Below are positions 11,263-24,600 of a stretch of 64,000 nt of DNA, piece after piece; the stretch's first letter is position 1; each line of letters begins with the position of its first letter. The translations under genes and the position numbers were made by a program. The DNA is from Amphirosellinia nigrospora (taxonomy: Eukaryota > Ascomycota > Sordariomycetes > Xylariales > Xylariaceae): the NCBI GenBank assembly GCA_004123355.1, contig SCHM01000004.1, forward strand, positions 7,777,017 to 7,841,016. The letters are read 5' to 3'. The notes below the pieces were generated by a model. It was not told the origin of the DNA. It did not search any database and saw only the letters and a program-made list of their open reading frames with translations.

Positions 11263-13278
11263 ATGTCGAGCAAGGATGAGAAGGAGGGTAACCCTCCGGC
11301 GTATACCAACGCCACCGAGAGCCATGAACCCGTTCGCGATAGCAATTTCTATACACGCAATGGCTTGAACTTGGAGTCGTTCAAAGTCCGTGACTACGGC
11401 CAAGGCATCGTCGAGCTGGAACGTTCCATGAAACCTCGCCATTTGCACATGATTGCCATTGGAGGTTCGATCGGTGCCGGTTTCTTCGTCGGCTCTGGTA
11501 GTGCGCTAAACACTGGTGTACGTATCATGATGCATTATTCGCCATCACCTTGGATGGCATATCGAATACCCCTACTGCTCTATGATCGCCCAGGACGTGT
11601 GTTGACGCGCAATCCGTGTAAATAGGGCCCTGGTTTTCTCCTGATCGACTTCATCATCATCGGTGTCATGATGTTCAACGTTGGTGAGTAGTCGTCCTCG
11701 GACTATTTCAATTGAAACCCCCCCCCCCAAACGGCATGGCTTATTTCGCGCTTGACGATTCGTGTGGTGCTAACCTGGTTTGCTAGTCTACGCTCTCGGT
11801 GAACTCGCTGTTATGTATCCCGTCTCTGGTGGTTTCTACACATACGCCAGTCGCTTCATCGATCCGGCCTGGGGCTTTGCCATCGGTTGGAACTATGTCG
11901 CGCAGTGGGCTGTCGTCGTGCCTCTAGAATTAACAGTCTGTGCCATCTCGATCGCATACTGGGACGCCGAAGTCAGCCCGGCCGTATGGATCACTATCTT
12001 CTGGGTCTTCATCATTTTCGTCAACGTCTTCGGAACTCTCGGCTATGCAGAGGAGGAATTTTGGTCTTCGTTGATCAAGCTTAGTGCAACGGTCATCTTC
12101 ATCATCATTTCATTCGTCCTAGTCCTCGGCGGTGGCCCCTCGAACGGCCGATACTCCGAATACTATGGTGCACGACTATTTTACGAACCTGGTGCCTTTG
12201 CCAACGGCTTCAAGGGGTTCTGCTCCGTCTTCGTCAATGCCGCCTTTTCTTTCAGCGGAACAGAACTGGTTGGTCTGGCTGCGGCCGAGGCTTCCAACCC
12301 TACGAAATCTTTGCCTAGCGCTATCAAGCAAGTCTTCTGGCGTATCACTCTGTAAGTCTCGGAATGTGTGTGATCGTGATGGAAGTACGTTATCCTAATA
12401 TGGACTTTGTAGGTTTTATATCCTGGGCCTTCTCTTCGTTGGTCTGCTCATCCCTTACGACGACCCGAATCTTCTCGGCGCCAGCTCACACAATGTTGCT
12501 GCCTCACCGTTTGCTTGTTGGGCAGTACGCTGGTCTACACGGTTTCAACCACTTCATGAACGTCGTCATCTTGGTTTCCGTCATCTCCATTAGTGTGTCA
12601 GGTGTTTACGGTGGCAGCCGTACCCTGACGGCTCTGGCCCAGGAGGGTTATGCTCCCAAATTCTTCACTTATATCGACAAGAGTGGTCGACCCCTCTTCT
12701 CCGTCATCTTCCTTCTGGCCTTCGGTGCTCTGGCCTACGTCGACTTAGCTTCCACCGGTGACGTTGTCTTCTCTTGGCTGCAGGCTCTCTCGGGTCTCGC
12801 GGCCCTCTTCACTTGGGTTCCATTTGCTACGCCCATATCCGCTTTCGGAAAGCCTGGGCTTTTCACGGCCACAGTCTTGACGAGATACCGTTCAAGGCTA
12901 TCGGAGGTGTCTATGGATCATGGCTTGGCTTGTTCCTCATTTTCTTAGTCCTCGCTGCTCAAGTAAGTTACACACATTCAACTGTATCATCGCCCGAGAG
13001 TACATGTTGCTGACAATGCATAGTTCTACGTGGCCGTGTCACCTATTGGAAAGAACCTTGGCGATGTTCAGGGCTGGTTCAATACCTATCTCGCCCTTCC
13101 TGTTGTGTTGCTATTCCTTGTCGTTGGTCTGCTTTGGAACCGAAAGGGCTGGTTGCGGACTAAGGACATGGATGTTGACACCGGTCGCCGTGAACATAAC
13201 TGGGATGAGATCAATGCCTATCGCCAGTACATTGCCTCGCTTCCTGCCTGGAGACGCTTCCTCAAGATTCTATTCTAG
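11263..13278 (+). CDS. Amino-acid permease, YAT family (GAP1/inda1-like)
   Basis: A 12-TM plasma-membrane amino-acid:proton symporter. Diagnostic blocks: [23 protein letters not shown] at the start of TM1 (quoted here only as [18 protein letters not shown]), [39 protein letters not shown], and [16 protein letters not shown] between TM8 and TM9. Exons: 11263-11517, 11626-11683, 11787-12351, 12413-12962, 13024-13278; introns 61-108 nt with good donors (GTACGT, GTGAGT, GTAAGT) and a GCTAACC branch site in the second. The exons sum to 561 codons, 560 residues. Two local frame changes offset each other: near 12508-12516 (before [11 protein letters not shown]) and at 12815-12817, a GGG run where a fourth G restores [16 protein letters not shown]. 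Substrate range (general or acidic amino acids) is not decidable. It is the last gene before the AT block. Confidence 0.9.
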
Positions 13279-14543
13279 GATTAGACGCGTTGCATTGGAT
13301 TGTTAGTGGTGGGCCTAGATATAATAGATTATCGCGTCTCTGTACGTGTGTTTGGCATATTCGGTATATATTATCGTTATTCGCCGTACAACTTCGCTTC
13401 AGGTTAGGCGATCACCCATAAGATACCCCATATTAGTTAAGCAACTGGACAAACTCTAGGAGACAAGAACTAGCCATGTAAATATTCGCTTCCAAGATAT
13501 CGAGTTATTTTCCAAGTAAGCAGCGATTTCAAAAATTTACCAGGCTTTATTCGCCACAAATCCGGTCCATATAGTTATTTCGGTTTTAAATATACGATAT
13601 ATCCAACACCGTTTCCTACGCGTCTACAAAATATCACAAATAAAATGGTTATTCATTTTCTCTCATCACCAGTCTCCCAACTACATGGTCTGTGAGCATC
13701 ATGTTCTATCACTATATTTTGTGGCAGGCGAAGGATGCAATTGCATACCACTTTTAAAATGACCATGATCCTGTTCCCCACCTAATCTTTCTTCACCCCT
13801 GATGACTAGGTTCCTTATCTACATGGTATAAACTTTCCGCATTGGTAACTACGTATCTTGCATCTTCCGTTGATCATAGAAACTTATTTACTCTCTATTT
13901 ATGTAATAGTCTTTTTATCCCTACTTTCCTCGGTCTCACGCCGCCCCCCTTGGAAGCGGAAAATTAGCATTGAACCGCAGAATCCCAGTATAACACGAAC
14001 TGCTTCAAAATTCCTTCTAGTCGTAAATTGCATTAGCAATACCATAAAGGCATTGTAGCGTACTGCTTCCTACAAGATACTGTATATTGTTTCAACCACG
14101 ACAGTTGTCTTTCACAAACAAGGCAACTGAAAGTAAACGAGAATAAGTAGTATCATTGTAGATTTGGATAACTAAAAGATGAATATATAATTCTTGTTGT
14201 GAGCAGGCTACGGCCAAAAGGGGAAATTAGGTGAATGGACACTACGTATACCACTTCTGAGCCCAGCTCTCCGGCCTCGGAATTTTATTTTGCCTAATCG
14301 TACGACTTTGTATCATGATCTCGCACCCACAAACCTGATAAGGGCCAAATTGTGTATATATCTTATCACAGGACATCGAAGTAGGGGATATGAAGTTAAG
14401 TAGCTTTACATAGTAAAGTTACACTAAGTAGTCGTCTTCAGGACCTCTAAGCTCAGCGCCATCGTATTCTCTTACATTTAACGTCAGCCCAACCCCCGGA
14501 GTTAACGATTTCTTATTTCGGAAGGATCTCAGCTCTAGAAACA
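13279..14543. other. Intergenic, transition into AT block
   Basis: GC falls gradually. No gene is supported; the open frame at 13858-14058 has no family signal. CpA and TpG are still common here, so RIP has not visibly spread this far. Confidence 0.5.
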
Positions 14544-14582
14544 CTGTTTCGTGAGTCTGTTTCGTGAGTCTGTTTCGTGAGT
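14544..14582 (+). repeat. 13-bp tandem triplicate at AT-block edge
   Basis: Three copies of CTGTTTCGTGAGT, perfect, lying exactly where base composition starts to change. Confidence 0.92.
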
Positions 14583-14619
14583 TGCGTATCTAGCTATATA
14601 ATGTACTAGCTATATATCT

Positions 14620-14805
14620 ACTTTCTTTGTTCTAGTGCAAAGTTAGAACCTAGGTTCTGATCTATCATACTTGCTGCATGCTTTTTTGTTATACTTGCTT
14701 ATACTTTCTACTGTAAAGCTAAGCTTTCTTTGTTATAATCTAGTTCAGAGTAAAACCTAGGTTTTAACCTATAATATTTGCTGCATGTTTTTTTGTTGTA
14801 CTAAC
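14620..14805 (+). repeat. Direct duplication, ~103-bp period
   Basis: Two diverged copies starting at about 14620 and 14723. Shared landmarks in the same order are CTTTCTTTGTT, a CCTAGGTT core, and TTGCTGCATG followed by a T-run and GTT. The copies differ mainly by transitions. They may be the subterminal repeats of the element that forms the left end of the block. Confidence 0.75.
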
Positions 14806-15940
14806 CTAGAAAGTACTAAGGCGATACTAGCTAATAGTGCGAGCTAGAGTAATTATATAATATAAATTCGGAGGGAAAGAAAAAGAAAGGATTTTAATCG
14901 TAATAACCATTAGATGCCTAGTTTTTACTTAAACTATAGTACTATTAAGCTATAAAGTTTAAGTACTAAGTTAAAATATTATTATATAAGCACTATTATT
15001 TTTAAGCTTTATAAAATCTTTTTAAATTAAAACTTCTACTAAAAAAGCAGCAAAAGCGCGTTAAATATATAACTAGCTTAATATTATTTATAAATAATAC
15101 TTATTTTGTTTAACCGTTAGTTAAAGTTTAAATAAACTAATAATTATTAGTTAAAATATTAATAATTATAATAAAACTTAAAAATAGTTCTATTTAAAAT
15201 ATATATATAAATTATAATTTATATAATTATTTAATCCTATAAAAAACTTAGCTAGTACTTAGTAATACTGCCGGGTACGCTTGCTAAAAAAACTTAAAAA
15301 CTTAGTATAAAATCGTCGGTAATATAATTATATTTAACGTTGTTTTAATAATTTATAGTATAATTTAAAAGCTTAGAACTATTATTTTAAAACTAGTTTA
15401 AACTATATTACGTAATAAAACTTTAGTTATATTTGCTATATATAATATTATTATAAAATATATTTTAATAAAATTTAATATTTTTGCTTAAATATAGCAA
15501 AAGTTTTTATAGCTATAATAATAAAAATAGCTACGCTAAAAGCGTAAAATATATAGTATTTTAGAAAAATATAAATATTTCCGTTCGTTAAAATAGCTAT
15601 AATAATTTATTAGCTAATACTAAAATAAATCTAAAAAATAATCTTTATTAGCTATTAAATAGTAGCAAATATTATAGCTAGTTTATACTACCTGCCTATA
15701 ACTTAGTCTTAATAGCGCTAAACTATAAAAACGAAACTAATTTTAATCTTTTATAATAAAATATAAAGTTGTAAATATAACGAATATAAACTTAAAAACT
15801 TTAAATAGCTTAAAAATAATTAAATAAAAATTAAAAGGTTGTTTTATTTAAATAAAATAATAAGCAAATAGTTATACGAATTTACGAAGGTCTATAGAGC
15901 TAAAAAATAAATTCAAAGCTATTTCGAACATAAAAACTAG

Positions 15941-16140
15941 TAATTATATTTCTTAACTTAGTTTTAAGCCGCTTTAGCTAACCATAATATCAAAGCAATT
16001 ATATCTTTTAACTTAGTTTTAAGCCGCTTTAGCTAACTATAATATTAAAATAATTATATTTCTTAATTTAGTTTTAAATTTAGCCGCTTTAACTAATTAT
16101 AATATTAAAGCAATTATACTGCTTAATTTAGTTTTTATTT
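15941..16140 (+). repeat. Tandem array, ~56-bp unit, about 3.5 copies
   Basis: Units start near 15941, 15998, 16052 and 16111. Each has AATTATAT, then CTTAA(C/T)TTAGTTTTAA, then GCCGCTTTA and a CTAA-type stretch. Copies differ mainly by transitions and small length changes. Confidence 0.85.
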
Positions 16141-16867
16141 TTATATATAAACGTCCTTTTTTTAATAAAAATTTTTTATTTTTTTTTATTAATTTGTTTA
16201 TAATATTTTATTTATTAATTTATTTTTATTATTAAGCTTTGCTTTTTTTAGCTATTATTAAATTATAAATTATAGCTTTAGTAAAAGTTTTAAATAGCTA
16301 AAGTTTTTAAAGTTCGATAATTCGACCGAAATAAAAAATACTGCTTATTTAAAAATTTTCGAGCTAAAATTTTACGCTAGTATATTATTTTAGTCTAAAA
16401 TAAAGCTTACTATAGTAACGTTTATTAAAAAGCTATTCGAAAAAACTATTAAATCGAAAAATAAAAAGTTTATATTTTTTACGTTAATATATAACTTTAG
16501 CTACTAAATATAATAATAATATTTTGCTTAAAATTTAAAGCTAAATATATATTTTTAAAACGTTATAAAATAGTTATTTATTAAAATTATAATTTATTAC
16601 ATTATATTAAACTATATATAATAAAAATATAAACTAGCGCTAAATTAAAACTAAAATTTAGAATTAATTTTGTTTAAATTTTTATAAACATTATAAAAAA
16701 CGAACTATATAATAATAATATTTTAAATAATAAAAAATAATATTTAGCGTATATATAAGCCTGCCGCTTTTATAAGCCCTAAAGCTATTTATAGTTTCTT
16801 TTAAAGCATTATATATTATAGCAGGCCTAAAAAATTAGGCCTATAAAAGCCAGGTTATTTTAAATTA

Positions 16868-16930
16868 AAACTAGGCTATCCTAAGCTAAAGCTAGGCTAT
16901 CCTAAGCCAAAGCTAGGCTATCTTAAGCTA
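16868..16930 (+). repeat. 21-bp tandem array, three copies
   Basis: Units AAAGCTAGGCTATCCTAAGCT-like at 16868, 16888 and 16909. The array keeps more G and C than its surroundings. Confidence 0.88.
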
Positions 16931-18539
16931 AAACGTTAGTTAAATTATTATTTAAAAATTAATTTAATATTTATCGAAAATTATTTAAACTAAGCAAAAA
17001 AAAATTAAACTTTAATAGTTTTTTGCTTATAATAATATTTCTATAAAATAACTTAATTAAAAATAATATAAAATATTAATAATTATTTAATATATTAATA
17101 AACGTAGTATTATTTTAATATATTAATAGTTTTTTATTAAATTATATAAAACGGCTTATTTAATAATTAACGCTAAATAGTTTAAAAATTTAAAATATAT
17201 TAAAAATAAACAAAAACTATATATCGTTTAATATTCTAAAAATAAAATAAAAAAAGCTAATAAATACGAACTATTAAACTTTAATTTTTATTAAAATAAT
17301 TATTAATAATAAACTATATAATTATAAAACTATTGCTATATTCTTATTATTATATTAAAACTATAAAACGTTTTATATAATATTTCTAGCGGTTATAATA
17401 TTTTATAATATAATAAAAAAAAACTTTTTTGTTTAATATATTATTAAAAATCTATTTAAAAAAAATATTTTTGCTTATTTTTTTTTAAATATTATTTTTG
17501 TTTCAAAAAATAAAATATAAATAAAAAATCTTTTAATTTTAGCTAAAACTTTTTTTAAAACTTATAAAAATAACTATAATAAATAAACTAAAAAATTTAA
17601 GTTAAATAAGCTTAATTTTAACCTTATAAAATTAATAATTTTTATAATATATAATTTAAAAAAAAAAAATAAAAAACGCTAGCTAAAACGTAAAATATAT
17701 TATTAGCAATAACTTTAAGCTTTTTATATCTTATTTAAAAAATACCTATTATTTATAGCTTATATAAAAAATATAACTATAATATTATAATATTATTTAG
17801 TTTTAGCAAATATTTTAATTAAATAAGTTTTAACCCGGTTAAAAATTTTAATAAATCTTATTATATATAATTTTTAATTTAATATTTATTAATAAATATT
17901 TATTAAAACTATAATATAAAAAGTTAGCTAAAATTTATAAACAATATTATTAGTATTTTTTTATTATTTTTTTTTAGCGTTTTTATTTAAAAAATAAAAA
18001 AAAAATTTAGCTTTTTAAAAAAAAAGCGAAAAAGCTATATTAGTATTTAAATTTTTCTAGAATTTTTATAAAATTAAATATATTTTTTTTTTAAAACTAT
18101 TTTATTTTAAACTATAAAAAAAAAAACTTAAAAAAATTAATTAAAAATAACTAATTAAAATATATAAACCTTTTTAACCTAATAAATCTTAACTATAACT
18201 ATAAATCCGAATAAAATAAAAATAATATTTAAATAGCTAAAAATTATTAATAAAACTAAAAGCTTAAATAAGCATTATATAATTTTCGCTAAAATTAACC
18301 GTATTTACGAATTTTATAACGTTTAAATAAGCTTAAAAAACAAATTATAGTTTATTTATTTATTTTTTATAAAAAACTTAAGCTATTTTTATACCCGGTT
18401 ATAAGCTATAGCTAAAAGTTTTATTTTTAATATTTGCTTTAAGCTTATTATAATTATAATTATATAAAATAAAAAGCTTTTTTATATATAAAACATATAA
18501 AAAAAAACTTTTTTTTCCGGGTTTTTTTAATACTATTTA

Positions 18540-19165
18540 TAAATATACTATAAACCTTAAAAAAATATATATACCTAGGTTATACTTTTTAACAAACGTT
18601 TAATAAAATAAGCTTTAAAAATATAAAAAACATATATAAACTTTAAAAAAATATATAATATTTAAAATATATTTTTTAATAAACCTTTAGCGAAAAAAGC
18701 CTTTATATAAAAATATATATAACCTTAAAAAAAGTATAACTACCTAAGTTATATATCCTAATAAACGTTTATTAAAATAAACCTTAAAGCTTATATAAAA
18801 AATATATATAAACTTTAAAAAAAATATAATTACTTAAGTTATACTGCTTAATATATATTTAACGAAATAAACCTTAAATAATATATAAAAACATATATAT
18901 ACTCAAAAAAATATAACTACTTAAATTATACTGTTTAATATACGTTTAATAAAATAAGCTTTAAAGCTTATATAAAAAATATATATAACTTTAAAAAAAA
19001 TATAACTACTTAAGTTATACTACCTAATAAATATTTAGCGAAATAAACTTTAAAACTTATATAAAAAACAAATATAAACTTTAAAAAAAATATAAATATT
19101 TAAATTATATTTCCTAATAAACGTTTAACGAAAAAAGCCTTAAATAATATATAAAATATATATTA
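18540..19165 (+). repeat. Tandem array, ~88-bp unit, about 7 copies
   Basis: A recurring core, CTTAAGTTATAC with variants, lies near 18571, 18749, 18834, 18920, 19011 and 19100 (one more copy is degenerate between the first two). Each core is followed by AATAAACGTTTA-like sequence and a CCTTAAA stretch, then TATATAAAAA. The spacing is 85-91 bp. Confidence 0.85.
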
Positions 19166-21542
19166 AAACTAAAAGCTTAATATCTAATAATATTCTATTT
19201 ATAAATTAAATCAGTCTAACTCTCTAACCAAAATAGCTGCAAAAACTACCTATAAGTATTACGCAAGTTAAGTTTATATATACTATATAGTGCTACATAA
19301 ATCCTACCTAAAGTCCGCTAAATATTATGTTATAAAGCTAAAACAATTATATAAAACTATAATAAATCTTAAATAAATACTAAAACTAAACTTAAATATT
19401 AAAATATTTAGCCTTTAATTATAAAAGTTTTTATTTAAGTTTATATAGCTATAAAAAAAAAATATAATAAATTTTATATTTAAAATAGTTTAATAAAAAA
19501 TAAAATATAACTAAAGCTTATATTTAAATATTTAAAATTTAGAGTTTAATTTAGCTAATAATTTTTTCGGGTTTTTAAAAGTTTTAGTTTTTTTATTTTA
19601 ATTTTAATATAATTTTTTTATATTTTTAATTTATAGCCGAATTTTAAGATTTTTTTTTATAAACTTTTAAAATATAACTCCTCGAAAAAGTTTAAAGCTA
19701 TTTTAAATAATACTATAGTAATAATATATTATATTTTAGCTTACAAAAACAATTAAAATAATATCGGCTTTTTAAATCTTTATAAAAATTCTAAAAGTTT
19801 ATATAGCTTTATAGCTAGGTCTTATAGCTAGTCCGATATAATAATAAAAAAAAATTCTAAGCATTAAAATATAAATCCTACTTTTTAAAAAAAATTAGAT
19901 TTTTATAATATTTTAGTACTATTATTATTTATTAATTTAAACTTATTTTAAGCTTTTTATTTAAGCTTTTATTATAGCAAATATAATATAACTAATAATT
20001 AATAAAATAAAAAAAATTATCTAATTATTATATAACTAATTAAATAATAAACTAAATAGCTAATTTATTAAGCGTATTAAACAATATAAATAAATCGTAA
20101 ATAATAACTCGTAAAAATATTAACTAGCTAATTATTTAATTTATTAAGCTATTTTTTAGTTGCTATAATCGATCTAAAAAACTTTAACGCTTTATTATAT
20201 TAATATAAACGGAAATATAAATAAAATATAAACTAAAATATAAATAAAATATAATAAAATATAAAAAAAATATTTATTATAACTATTAATAAATTATATT
20301 ATATATAATATATATATTTTTTTAAGCAATAATAGTAGTAAAAAAACTAAGCTATATAGCTTTTTTAATATTTATTTAATAATATGCTTTTATATACGTT
20401 TTTATTTTTATATTATTTCGAACGTATTAAAACTAGCGGCTAATGTATATTATTTTAAACTTAAGCGTAGCTTTATTTAATAAATAAAATTATAATATTT
20501 ATTTTATATATTTTAAATTTTCGATTTTAATAAACTTATAAAAAGTTTCCGTAGCTAAATTATTAGTTAGTTATACGTTAATAGTAGCAAGTATTAAAGC
20601 TACGCCGTTAAATAATCTAAAAACTAAGCTTTTTATTTATTATTATAAATTTTGCTTTTCCGGGCAAAAAAAATTATTAAAATCGTTATTATAAACTATA
20701 AATATTTTATATTAATATTTAAGTTTAAATAAATAATAAAATAATATACTTATAAATAATTTTAACTTTTTTAATAAAATAAATCGTTCCGAAAGCTTTA
20801 AAAAAAATAAATATAAATATTGTTTAAAAAAGTTCTAGCTAGTTTATAAGCTAGTTTAATATAAAATTAAAACAATAAAGCTAATAAATTTATAATAGTA
20901 AATAATATAAAAAAAAAAAAAAGTTTTTAAATTAAACTAAAAAAAGCGTTTTTTTAAAACCGGATTTTAAACAAAAAAAAAAAAAACAACAAATATTTTA
21001 GTTTTTTTTTTTAACTTTTATAAGTCCGAACAATAATATATATAATATACGCTAACGTTATTTAGCTATTTTTTTATTAGCTATTGTTTATATAACTTAC
21101 TAAAAAAATCGTATAATAATATATTTAGTTTATATATATATATTTAAGTTTTTATATTTAACTGTTTTATATAAAAGCCGTAATATTTTTATAAAAAAAA
21201 ACTATAAAAGTAGCAATAAATAAGCCAGCGCCTTTTACGCCTATTACTACTACTATTAGCGCTAAAAGCTTAATAACTTTTAAACGCTTTATATTATTTT
21301 AGCTTATTTTTAAAAAGCATATTAAATAATATTTTTATAATATTATAAATATATTTAGTATAACCCTTAGTTATTATCTATAAATAACAAAAAAAGCAAA
21401 AAAATAATAAGTCTTTTTTTTTACGCGGCTTAGCTTTATTAGCGATTTTTAATCTATATTTATTTTAAAAAAACCTACTTAAATATATAAAACTAATAAA
21501 ATAATAGTTATTAGCTTTATATATTATAATCTTTATAAAAAT

Positions 21543-21650
21543 AAAATATAAATATTTATTATTATATAAATAATTAATAAAATTATTTCCGTAAATTTTA
21601 CGTAATATATAGCTATATATAAAAAATTTTTTTATTTAATTTAGTTTTTA
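21543..21650 (+). repeat. Dispersed repeat, copy related to the 34.5-kb inverted repeat
   Basis: Shares the ordered words AATATTTATTATT, AATAAAATTATTTC, AGTTTTA/AATTTTA and CTATATATAAAAAA plus TTTTTTATTTAA with the arms at 34520-34588 and (reverse strand) 34688-34756. This shows that an element is present more than once in the block, as RIP requires. Family unknown. Confidence 0.55.
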
Positions 21651-24600
21651 ATCTTTATATAATACTTAGTATAATACCTAAGTAATAAGCGCTATAATAA
21701 ATAGTTACTTTTTTTATTTTAAACTAAAGCTAATATTTTAGCAGCCGCTATTTATTTTTGTTTTTTAAGTATATATTTAGTTATTGTTTCGCGCTTTTCT
21801 TTATTGTTTAGTTTATATTTTACGCTTTAAAAGTTTAATTAAACTAAAATTATTTTAAAAAAAAACTAAGCTTTTTTTATATTAGAAAAATCTTTTTTAA
21901 TACTAGGCTTTTTATTAACTTATATGTTTAGTTTATATATATAATTAGTTATTTTTCGATTAAATAATTTTAGTTTAACTTTTATTTTAGCTATTTTATA
22001 CTAAAGCTATTTATAAGCTAAACTTAATAATATATATATATATAGCTTTTTTATATTTTATTATTTTTTTTATAGTAGCTTTAAAATATTATATTTTGCC
22101 GATTAGTATATATTATTAAAAACTATTTTAGTTTTATAAAATAGCATTTTATAAAAATATTTAATAATAAAACTAAACGTTTTAAATTTTATTAATATAA
22201 GCTTTTTTTGTTTTATAAATTATTTATTATTATTTCCGATTTTTAATAAGTTAGCTTTTATATAAAATAATTTTTGGCTACTTGTTTACTTATTTTAAAA
22301 ATTTAATAGCTTTATTAAATTTTTTATTTATTATAGGCGTAATATAAATATAAATACCCGGCTAACTAAAAACCCGTATAAGCTAACTAATATTTAAGCT
22401 ATTTTATTTTTTTGTTATTTAGTTTATAATAAATAATATTTTTAAAGCTTTTTATATCGATTAGCTATATATTAGGGGTTTTTTAATATTTTGCTTATTA
22501 GCAGTACTTAGCGTAATTTAATAGTATATTTATATATTAAATAAAGCTGTAGTAAAAAAGTAGCTTAAATTATAATAGGCTATTTAGCTTTATAGCGCGT
22601 TAAAAAAGTTATATAATTTTAATTTTATTAAATATTTAAACCGCGGACTAAAAACCCTTAATAAAGCTAAAGATTTAATTATTTCCGTTTTTTGGTTTTT
22701 AATTTTATATTTTTTTTTATAATATTGTTATAATTTTATTATATAACTTTTTTTATTTTTAAAAATAATATGTTTTTTTTTTTAAAGCTTTTTATTTAAT
22801 ATTAGGTTTTATAAACGTAATATTTATATTAAAAATCTTTAATACTATTTTAATAGCGTATTATTTTTTAAAATATATTTATATAATTTCGGTTAAATTA
22901 TTATTTTATTAAATATACTAGTAATTTCTTTAATAAATAAAAAATATATTTATTATTTTTAATATATTAATAATTTTAGCAAAAATAATAATTTATAGTA
23001 ATAGCGTTAAAAATAATAATATTAGAAATAATAGCTTTATTACTAGTAGGCGTATTATTAAAAGTTAATATTTTTTTATATATATAAGTTTTTTTACGTT
23101 TAAAAATAATATAAATAAAAAGCTAGAAATATTTTTATTAACTAATTAGTTAAACTTTACGGACGGTATATTATTAATAAAGCTATATTAAATATATTTC
23201 GTTGAAAAAAATAAACCGTAATTATATAGCAAATAAAAATAACTAAATAATTATTTAATATATCGGGGCTAAAAAAACGTAGCAGCAAAAAAAATACTAA
23301 ATAAATAAATATATTAAATAATCGATAATAATAATATATTTATAAAAGTTTTATTAGCTTTTATAAATATTTTTTATAAAGTTTAAAATATAAAAAACAA
23401 AAAAAAAAAGCTATAATAGTTATTAAAATTTTAGTTTATATATATAAAACATTATAATAGCTGCTTTATTATTTACTTAAAAGTTTATTTTTTATTTTTA
23501 TTTATTTTTTAATATATAATAAATATATTAAAAAAAAAAATAATACTATTTTAAAAATCTTATTATATTTATTTCGAAAATAAAATCTTTATAAAGCTTA
23601 TATAAACGTGCTAAAAAAGCTAAATTTTACTTTAAATATAAAAAATAGCTAAAATAAATACTTTTTAATATATAAAAAAAAACTATAATTTTATTATTAA
23701 AAACCGGTTAAAATTATATATAAAATATTATAATTATAATAATTAATATAATTTACATTTTTTGCATAAATAATATAATAATAATTATAATATTATATTA
23801 AAAATAATAAATATATATTTTTATCGGGCTTATAAGTTTTATATCCTTTTAACGGTATTAAATTTTATATTAAACGCTTAAACGCTATATTTTTACTTAA
23901 ATAAATAAAATTAAATATTATTTTTTTTACTAGTAGTATTAACGTTATTAGTTTTAACGTTTTTATTTTTATTATTATTATAATTAATACTACTATTATT
24001 GTTATTATTATTATTGTTATCGTCGTCATTATTATTGTCGGCTTCGTCATCACTACTATCCCAGCCCGGAGGTAATATTATATAGCCCTATTTAAAAAAG
24101 CGTTCTTATTTTATTAATTAGAACTAAAAAAATAATATATATAACTTATTTCGAGATATTATATAAAGTTTATAGCTATTTTAACTTTGCTTAATATATT
24201 AAACTATATAATATAATTTTAAATTTTTTTATTTAGATTTTAGTTATAGCTATTAAAAACATTAACTAATTTTATTCTAATTTTAGCTAAACGTTAAAAT
24301 ATTATCTAAAAGCAATAATACTATAAAAATAGCTATATTTAAACTAGTATAAAAAAAATAAAAGCCTATTTAGTTTATATATTTTATAAAACTCTAGTTC
24401 TAGAAAAAAAAACAATTATTTTAGCCGGTAGTCCGGGCAAAAGTTAGAAAGCTTTCTTAATATATTTTATAGTATTAATATAATAATAATAAAAATTGCT
24501 TGGCAAAATATAATTACAAACATAAAAAATAGCTAGGTTAAATATAACTATAAATATAAAAAATATCTAAGTTAAATTAACTATAAATATAAATAATAGT

